From contig CM114271.1 in NCBI GenBank assembly GCA_050084515.1, forward strand, positions 13,516,001 through 13,580,000: 64,000 nt of DNA, in the 5' to 3' direction. Source of the DNA: Blasia pusilla (Eukaryota; Marchantiophyta; Marchantiopsida; Blasiales). The notes beneath the pieces are model-generated. The model worked only from the letters and a program-made list of their open reading frames with translations, did no database searches and was not told the origin of the DNA. The position numbers and the translations under genes are program-made. Positions 56,520-64,000 of this stretch are shown piece by piece (within the stretch, counting starts at the first letter, position 1; each line of letters opens with the position of its first letter).

Positions 56520-58540
56520 ATAGTATGGCATCTACCGAAGGATCAGCTAGAGGGTGAGCAAGGAGACAGTCGGCTTCAAATTCACATCAACCAAATATGG
56601 GTACATCAGTTATCCTTGACGTTCCACTACAACCAAATACCATTCTTCTTAGTGACATCAGTTCAGATGACTACAACAAGCCTATGACAACTCCAATTCA
56701 GTTTACCGGCAATCAAGCTTCACCAAATATTCAAGTTTGTAGCTCACTTTTCTCTACACGCTCTCTCTTTTGCTGACCGTCTTCTTACACATTTGTATGC
56801 TCATAACCAATCAATCCAACCAGGGAAATGATCATACTTGTCTCACACAAAAATAATTTTACATGACATGCCTGAGTTTCCCGAATAAGGTCTTGCATCA
56901 GTAGTCCCACCAACATATGCCCAACTAAAATACGCCAACACTTTAGGCCTTTATCATTCTCATTGGGGTAACGATGTGTCAAGCTGTCAAAGGAGTCAAA
57001 TGATTGATCAGAGGAAAGCGTGGGCAACAAAATTTCGAGATTTGAGAAAACAGCCTCCAGCCACAGGTATGTACTTCCCAATTTGCTTATTGATTCATCA
57101 GTTGTTCACAGCTTCTCTCTATCAGCCAAAAGACATTAATTTCTGCTAACACACATTGTGTGCAATTTTATACACAACTAAATCGAGAAGGAAATCATGA
57201 CTTATATGAATATTAAGTTCAATGAGGACAATCTGACATGTCAAACAAGTTGTGGTACACTACGCTTGTTTGACATGAGGAATAAAGCCCAATCAGTTCC
57301 AAGAACTGAGGGTCATCATGAAGCTGCATGTGGAGATGCTACTCCCATTGTCCTCTGCCAAGGCTGCTAAGAAAAATACTCACACGTTTAAAAAAAACCG
57401 AGATAATGGCGCTATCTCTGATGTATCGAGCGCATAAGTTCACACTATGAGTGATACTCTTTCCCCACCATATGATGAGAAGATACCACCGACCAGAGGT
57501 CTTGCTCCATTCAAGATTTACAATGACATCACATCGTATCAGGGACTCGTGATGCTAGAGTCGCCAAATAATGAAAGTGTAGTTAATTCGCTGTTTCTCA
57601 AGTATATGACAGTGTTTCCCCATTCATGTTACATTCACTATAGTAGATACATTCACATTTGCAGTGCTGCTATATTTGTAGTGGCTTCAAGTTTCTTTGA
57701 ACCACTGAGCTGGTCGACTAAAGTAAACTATAAATCACTTGATATTCTTAATGTACTCTTCTTCTCAAATTCTCTGCCACAATCCCATTAACTAAATTGT
57801 TAATAAACACCTGCTCAACAAAGTTGTACTACTTGATGGCACTCATTTCTGTGCAATAGAGTCTCACTTCTTTAGAATACTTATCCATTATGACAATGTA
57901 ATATTTTTTTTAATTCATTTAGGTCTACTAAGTAGTTTGAGCTTATGATCATTCATGTATATACCGTATTAAAAGTTTCCATTGTAATGTTGACATCTAG
58001 AAGGTGTGTTACTTATCCCATATCTATTTTTCAGTAAGTTTCTCCACCTTACCACCGTGAGTGATGTCTTTACTAAACTGTTGTACTTGCAGGTATAAAG
58101 TACTTATATTTTTATTCAGAATTTCACCACTATATTTCATGGTTTTTAAAAAATAGCACTACCTACCATTGCACGTGTTACCATTAAAACTTTTGATACA
58201 AGTATCTCCTATGATGCATGGACTTGCTATTCCAAAGGAATCAACTAGTGACTACCGCACACCAATGTGTGGCACTTCAGTTCGTGATGCAGGTCGTAAA
58301 AACCAGAAGTTATTCAAGAGTCAGTCGCATGTACTACATGAAGGAAAGTCAGAATGCTCAGTTGATGTTGTACCAGTTTTCTTGTTTGAAGCTACCCTGA
58401 AGAATATTGAAGTTGTTCAAAATCAAGTTGTTCGGCCTGAGGAGCATAACAAATTTTTGAGAGAAGTAATGCATTATGCCGGTGAAAATGACAGACATCG
58501 ATTGGACAAGATAATAAGTGTGCACCGATAGATGAGGGAC
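56520..58540 (+). other. Unrecognised ORFs downstream of the Helitron helicase
   Basis: An ATG at 56524 opens MASTEGSARG, then a stop, then more open sequence (VILDVPLQPNTILLSDISSD). A further ORF at 58169-58531 starts MHVLPLKLLIQVSPMMHGLA and has a hydrophilic C-terminus. They may be accessory exons of the Helitron or flanking decayed gene fragments. I recognise no domain. Confidence 0.25.
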
Positions 58541-59334
58541 ATCTCTGCTGAATTACATGTCCTTCACTACCCATATGACACACAATTACAAATGTATATT
58601 AAGCAGTTGCAGAGCCTATCTGTTGTGAGATGATGATGTTTTACAACCACAAACTACATTTTGTTGAATATGGTTGGTATAACATGCTCATACCATTCTA
58701 GTGGACTAGGCATGCTTTGATGACTATATATTGCACTCAATTGTTGACATATTTTACCTTACATGTTGACAAACAACCTTTGTGTGCAGTTTACGATTAT
58801 CCATCTATCAGTACTAAAATTTTGCGGTGACTCATACTAGAGCATATGGAAGAGACCAAATGTTGTATTGAAACAATATATCATATTCGTTTCAACAAGT
58901 ACTTGTATTTTATATTATTTGTAGTGTATCAGATGTATTTTCCGTACTCAGGGACACTTCTGACCACTTATAGACTTTTATTCAATGTTTGCATTTTACA
59001 CCACAAGTCGACCCATCTATACAGCTTATTGAATATACCTAGTACATTTTATAAACTGGCTTCCATTCTACGCTCACCACTTGTATATGTATTTTCAACT
59101 TACAATCAAAATTTCTATTCTACTTCCTATTTGTAAAATTTAGATGCATTATCAACTTGGCCAACTCCATTTCATTTTTGCATTGTTTATACTTGTTGCT
59201 CATATATGTTGGAAAGGTATATTCTTGGACCACAATCTTCATGTATGTCATATTCCTGTTTTCAGGTTACATCAATGTTTTAAATGGTATAAAAGAATTT
59301 ATGCATTTTATAATGCAGAATTGAAATAAAAGTC

Positions 59335-59434
59335 TGCATCCGTGTTCCTGAAGTTGCAAATTCATCTTTTGAGTGGCTGATTCTCTTCTACGCTGCACAG
59401 CTGTAGAGTCTACAACTTCAGGAACACGGATGCA
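59335..59434. repeat. Foldback with perfect 22-bp inverted repeat
   Basis: Bases 59335-59356 are the exact reverse complement of 59413-59434. The 56-base interior pairs partly as well (TCTACGCTG near 59387 with CAGCTGTAGA near 59398). Transcribed on either strand this would give a hairpin of about 100 nt. It could be a small foldback transposon or a hairpin RNA locus. No ORF overlaps it. Confidence 0.75.
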
Positions 59435-59439
59435 TGCCT

Positions 59440-60365
59440 TGCAGAAATATTGTCATATTATTCTTCTTAGCAATCTTGAGAGGACTATATATCGATGTGA
59501 ACAAATCTGGAGTCAATTTGAATTTTTAGAGAAGTTTCAGAAATTGTAGTGTATTCTCATATCCAAAACAACTGTACACTTCTTTCCAATTCGCATTGTT
59601 TCTTACAATAAGATAGTTCAAATTTTTTCGCCATTTGTGATTAATCAACTAATAACTAGAGACTTTGGCATGATCATTGTTCGTGTTATAAATATTGAGT
59701 GAGGATTTAGATATCCATGTTGTTACATGTACCCTTTGTCTCTATATTGACGTAAATGCTCATCCCAATCACAGGTTTTACAAAGGCAGTAGCTTTTCAT
59801 TTGAACTTTAAAATATGTCAAATTTCCAATTACGAGCCAGACTCATTAGACATAATAATATCATTCAGATATACTACAAACGGTTTGTTATACAAAGTAA
59901 TGTCAATCAAAGTTTGTGACCGTAGTCTATGATTACATATTACACAACAACCACCTCATCAATACCAATATTAGTTGTGTGTGTGCACCCGTTTAATTAA
60001 TAACTTGCTACTTGTTTCGTCATTTAAACGACTAAGAAGCGTTAAATTTCTTTTCTGCAGCTTGCCAAAAGTTCACACCCTATGATTCAACCCATGTCAA
60101 TGCTATTTTGTAATGTTCATACACCTGCACTTTTGATGGAGTTCTGATCTATATGTCGCCATCTTTGAACCTATATTTCCACAATCGTATCAACATCAGT
60201 ATTCTTTGACAAGAGTCTTGTATATTTTCATATATTTGGAAAGAGTCAATATCACATTCCAACATTAATCAATAACAAACTAACAAATTGCACCCATCGA
60301 TCCAATATATCAATTATGCCGTCACACGATCATAGTCTAGATTACTATAATAAATTATTTCATCT
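59440..60365. other. AT-rich DNA, no recognised gene
   Basis: No ORF or motif recognised. Confidence 0.5.
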
Positions 60366-60369
60366 TCAT

Positions 60370-60400
60370 CTATACTATTAAGAGAGAGTGACCTCCCGTA
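60370..60400 (+). mobile_element. Possible Helitron 5' terminus
   Basis: The sequence TCTATACTATTAAGAGAGAG begins near 60370. Plant Helitrons often begin with TC followed by an A/T-rich CTACTAT-like start. It precedes GC-richer DNA. No 3' CTRR hairpin was identified, so this is a hint only. Confidence 0.35.
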
Positions 60401-61111
60401 GTGCAAACGCCCCATAGTTTGCCACATGTGCTTTTCGACAACTAAAGATAGTTCCTGGTGCAAACGGCAGAACTTATGACGCGTGACATTTTAGGGTTTT
60501 CGAGTTTAGGGGACATGGTGTCTGATGCGTGCGGTTCATAGCTGTTGGAATGTGCAGATTAGCGTTCCGAAAAATTTGCCTCGCTAATTTAACGATTTTG
60601 TAGAAATTCAATTTTTTGTCCTTGATAGTTACGATCTATCGAACAAAGGCAATCCGTCGATCAGAGGAGGCCCTCTCTCTATTTGAAGATGGGAGGAACC
60701 AACTTGTCATCGGGGTTTTAAAACTATGAAGAGGTTGTAGAAGTTGAGTATTTAATGTTGACGACTGAATTACATAACTCCCAAGTTTTGTGCTCCAAAC
60801 AATTCGTGACTTGCTTGGGTAACGTCATAACTACAATTCATGCATGCATTTCTAGAGACTAGGCTTCAACTTCCAACATTTATTGTTGTAGTATTTGGAG
60901 TTTTACAGAAGCAGAAGCAGAGTAGTTGATGGCTGGGAACTACAAGCTCCCCTAATCTCTACTTCTTAATGGTTTTTTCCATAGCAGAGTACTAAGACAA
61001 TTGGCTACTTCCGGAATCGAGCTGCAGGTCAAGCAGCTCACGGAAGACGGAAGCGGACCCTGAGCTACAACTCTATACAAATCCACAGCTCCACCAACTC
61101 CATAAGTCCAA

Positions 61112-61230
61112 TAGCTCCACCAGCTCAGAAGCTCCATCAGCTCAGCAGCTCCACCAGCTCAGTAGCTCCATCAGCTCGGTAGCTCCATCAGCTCAGTAGC
61201 TCCATCAGCTCAGTAGCTCCACCAGCTCCA
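61112..61230 (+). repeat. 17-bp minisatellite, seven units
   Basis: Seven consecutive 17-bp units of type TAGCTCCATCAGCTCAG fill 61112-61230, with only 1-3 differences each. More degenerate units lie on both sides (from about 61085 and to about 61245). As 17 is not a multiple of three, a coding repeat is unlikely. Confidence 0.9.
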
Positions 61231-61249
61231 CACCTCCAGCAGCTCCGGA

Positions 61250-63470
61250 AACTTGCAAAAAAGGTGCAAAACAAGACAAAGCTATCTACACATGGCAACA
61301 AGGATTACAGCAAAAAGTCTACACAAGGGAAGGGGAAAAGTGTCTACAAGGCCGCTTCATCAAAGAAGCATTACAGCGTGAAATCATCCGATCTCCATCC
61401 ATTGGATAGTTCCAAGTGGTCTCCTGTATCCCAAGAGGATTTCATGCGTTTGAGTAAGTGGAAAAATTTGCATTGTGTAGATAGTCCTACTTGGGGACAG
61501 AGACTCAACCCCGAGCATGCGATAAAAGATTCGTTGCCCAATGGAGGGTAACCTACGTTGTCAGATAAGGGGTACTTTCCACAACCAGTTGCTGACTTGG
61601 GAAATGACATTTGTATAGAAATCCAAGGGACATCCCCACATTGGCTTAGAAGGCCGATAAATGAAAGGGACTATACAACAGAGAGGGCATAAGCAAAGAA
61701 GCGTATGAAGTCACCCTAACCCAACGTAAATGAGGTTCAATCACCATCTCATAGGAGATCCCCGATTGACACCGAGGTGCCTACTCAATGAACCCCAGAA
61801 CTAGAGGCGAGTAAGAAGTCACCTAAGAAAAAGCAAAAAGGTAAGGGTGTGGTTATTAACATTCAGACAGTGACATAGTAGTTGTTGAGAGAGCAGGAGT
61901 AGCGTAGCGATGGATACATGTAAATCATCTTTGATAATGAAAGCTACTTTTTTGCATTTTGTGTGAATTCTTGTTTCCCCTCCCGGTCTATCAGTACTCA
62001 TCTCGAGTACTGTAGACTTTGCTCAAAAGGCAACCATGTCTCATAAACTGTAGACTCTACTCAAAAAGTTCTCTCAGAAAACAATAGTAGACATTCCGCC
62101 TACTTGCGGAGTGCACTTAGAGGAATAGTCGCTCTAGTTGTGGACGACTCCCTAGACACTCCACAACCAAGCACGACCTACACATGAGCAAAGCTCATTC
62201 ACATGTCCTAGCCGCATAGGGACAGAAATTGACCCGAATCCAAAAGTAGGCGCGGAACCATCCTCGGAAGCGCATAGTGCTGGAACGTCCTCCCCCTCCT
62301 AGTCACACAAGAACAAAAATCTACCCAAATCTAAAAGTAGGCGCGGAACCATCCTCAGAAGCGCAGAGTGTAGAAAGCAAGATTGTAGAGCAGAAAACAG
62401 AGTCGGTACTGGCAGAAGATAGAGTCTCAAGGAACTGTCAATCGCCAGAAGACGAAAACGGGAGCGCGGACAAACACAAGAGCAGGATGCTCTCCCCACT
62501 CAAAAACCAACATGGAAAGAGAACGTTTTAGGAGCGGAAAACACTCAAGCACCAGACATGAGAAAAAAACCACGGGCCGCTCTCCCGCTCACGAGGGCAA
62601 TCGCGTCCGAAACAGGTTCTGGCCTTGGAGCGCAAACGAACAGAACAAGATGCCCACGGACGCATACAAGCGGAAATGGAGCAAGAACAAGAGACAAATG
62701 CCAGAGGCGGAGCAACGCAGGAGTGCGGAGGTGCGAATCTGCACTGGCCGAGCAACGCGGGAGTAGCGAAGTGCAGGAGGAGCGAGGGACGAGCACGAAT
62801 GAGGGCGCGCTCACAAATGACAAAAATGGGATGGGATGGGGGATAGACGACAAAGGGTTTGGGTCGAGGGTGCTCGACTTGCGCCTTGGGCCATTGGATC
62901 AAAGATTTAACGGCCAGGATCGTCCGACCCGTTGGATGTGGGGGGCCATTAGATCGGGCCGCACGATCTGGGGAGGCGGCAATGGTGGGAGGGTTGGGCG
63001 GGGTTTTAGGTTAGGCATAGGTTCGGGTGGGTGAACCTAGGCTTATGGCCCGAACCTAGCCAATTAATATTAATTATTTTTATTTAAACTAGTATTTTTA
63101 TTTTTAAAAAGAAATTGGTTTTTCTCTCTAGGACTAATTTTCTCACTACCACTGTTTTTTCTCACTACCACTAATTTTCCCCTTTTTATTCTTCTACTAA
63201 GAAATTCTAACAAACTTATTTTCTTTCCCATTTTCCCCTTTAGGGTTTTCATCAAACTCTATTGTAAGAATAAAAGAAATTAGATTTGTTTTCTCTACTA
63301 CTAATTTACCTTCTTATTATTTACCCTATTCTTTTCTCTTTCATATTTTTTTTAAATTAAAAAAATGGGCATCTATCCTCTATCCTCCAAATTTATGATT
63401 TATTTTTTTGTGTATACACTTTAATTTCATCTATCTCTTTAACCTTTAACCCTAATTAATAGTTCCGTGT
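61250..63470. other. GC-richer unrecognised region with a direct repeat
   Basis: The ORF at 61264-61551 (MQNKTKLSTHGNKDYSKKST) and the overlapping ORFs at 62277-63034 are rich in Lys, Arg, Ser and Gly and match nothing I know. A 38-40 bp block containing AAAGTAGGCGCGGAACCATC occurs at about 62240-62279 and again at about 62333-62372. From 63060 the DNA becomes AT-rich. Confidence 0.4.
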
Positions 63471-63482
63471 TGTATGTTGAAG

Positions 63483-64000
63483 ATGGTGACTTCTAGTGGA
63501 TTATTACCGAACGTGGAGAGACGACCATTTGGTGTCATCACAAATATACCGCAAATTTCAGAGAGACAAATTGAAGTACTGAAGAACACCTCTACAATGT
63601 AAGTATGCAGCTTGCACTACTTATTCGATGTATAAACATATTTTCAAAAATGATCTTTTTTAATCATGCAATTCCTGCAATTGTTGCACAGACTTCCTAT
63701 CCCATTAAATCCTACAAATTTACGTGACTTCCAAAAATTGATGTGTGTGAACGCACAATCAAAAAGGCGTGCACGTCGCAAGGAAATCCTAGCACAACAT
63801 ACACAGTTTAAAGATTAACTCCACCCGGAAACATCTCCAACGTAAGTTCATTGCATTGAAAATCATTTAGCATGTCCAAATTCCCATCCTACATAATCTC
63901 TACTTCTAATTTTCTTTCCTCTTAACATTTTTGTGTTGTTTCAGACTTCCCATTCCATTGAATCATGTTGATATACGTGATTTTTGGAAGGTTCTCCACG
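63483..64000 (+). CDS. First exons of a gene running off the window (duplicated exon)
   Basis: ATG at 63483 opens MVTSSGLLPNVERRPFGVIT and NIPQISERQIEVLKN, ending at a GTAAGT donor at 63599. The next candidate exon, 63692-63841, starts after CACAG, reads LPIPLNPTNLRDFQKLM and KRRARRKEILAQH, and ends at GTAAGT (63842). A third starts after TTTCAG at 63945 and reads LPIPLNHVDIRDFWKVLH, a near copy of the second. The 150-nt unit keeps phase. A stop (TAA near 63814) interrupts exon 2. The RRPFGVITNI start resembles N-termini of some Helitron-linked plant proteins, but identity is open. Confidence 0.4.

Overview
The window looks like nuclear DNA of a land plant, probably a seed-free lineage (fern, lycophyte or bryophyte). 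The evidence is a nine-exon gene for a plant-type CLC-f chloride transporter, a plant-type class II tRNA-Ser(GCU), very long dinucleotide microsatellites, and many decayed plant-like transposons. The species cannot be fixed from the sequence alone. Only two loci look intact: the CLC-f gene (28026-33951, + strand) and the tRNA gene (40180-40261, + strand).

Layout. 1-5316: remnants of a Ty3/gypsy element on the + strand, arranged as [methyltransferase - start of RT] - LTR - [gag - zinc knuckles - protease], that is, two partial copies joined by one LTR. 5316-6900: non-coding repeats. 6942-10935: a second copy on the - strand, with methyltransferase, RT, RNase H and integrase almost entirely in one reading frame. 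12330-12640: an LTR-like repeat. 14504-16790: a (CT)n tract, local repeats, a TGAGTCA-rich block and a gag gene from another LTR element. 17130-17560: an LTR copy. 19150-20890 (-): a non-LTR retrotransposon with a C-terminal zinc knuckle and an endonuclease-like tail. 22300-25420: GC-richer DNA with unrecognised ORFs. 25420-28025: the upstream and leader region of CLC-f. 36060-37340: a decayed gypsy integrase end holding a small foldback insertion, then an LTR end. 39455-39742: a possible truncated transporter exon. 42889-43240: a GC-rich element with terminal inverted repeats. 43601-45480: a (CT)n tract and a second non-LTR element. 46635-46878: (CA)122. 49130-49740 and 51230-51645: LTR copies. 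54140-56420: a decayed Helitron Rep/helicase. 59335-59434: a foldback with a perfect 22-bp stem. 60370-64000: a possible Helitron start, a 17-bp minisatellite and the first exons of a gene that runs off the window.

The most interesting content is the C5-cytosine DNA methyltransferase carried by the gypsy family. In both copies it sits directly upstream of RT in the same reading frame, so it was probably one domain of the Pol polyprotein. Its motif order (FGGIS, then GW-P-C/Y-Q, then ENV, then the C-terminal motifs) follows the DNMT3 layout, not the rearranged DRM layout. One copy keeps the catalytic Cys and the other has Tyr. Methyltransferase capture by retrotransposons is known in some algae and dinoflagellates. 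Whether this lineage is new needs a database search.

Functionally, the CLC-f gene should encode an endomembrane anion transporter with two CBS domains. It has an unusually long, Ser-rich and charged N-terminus, and its last intron offers two possible C-termini.
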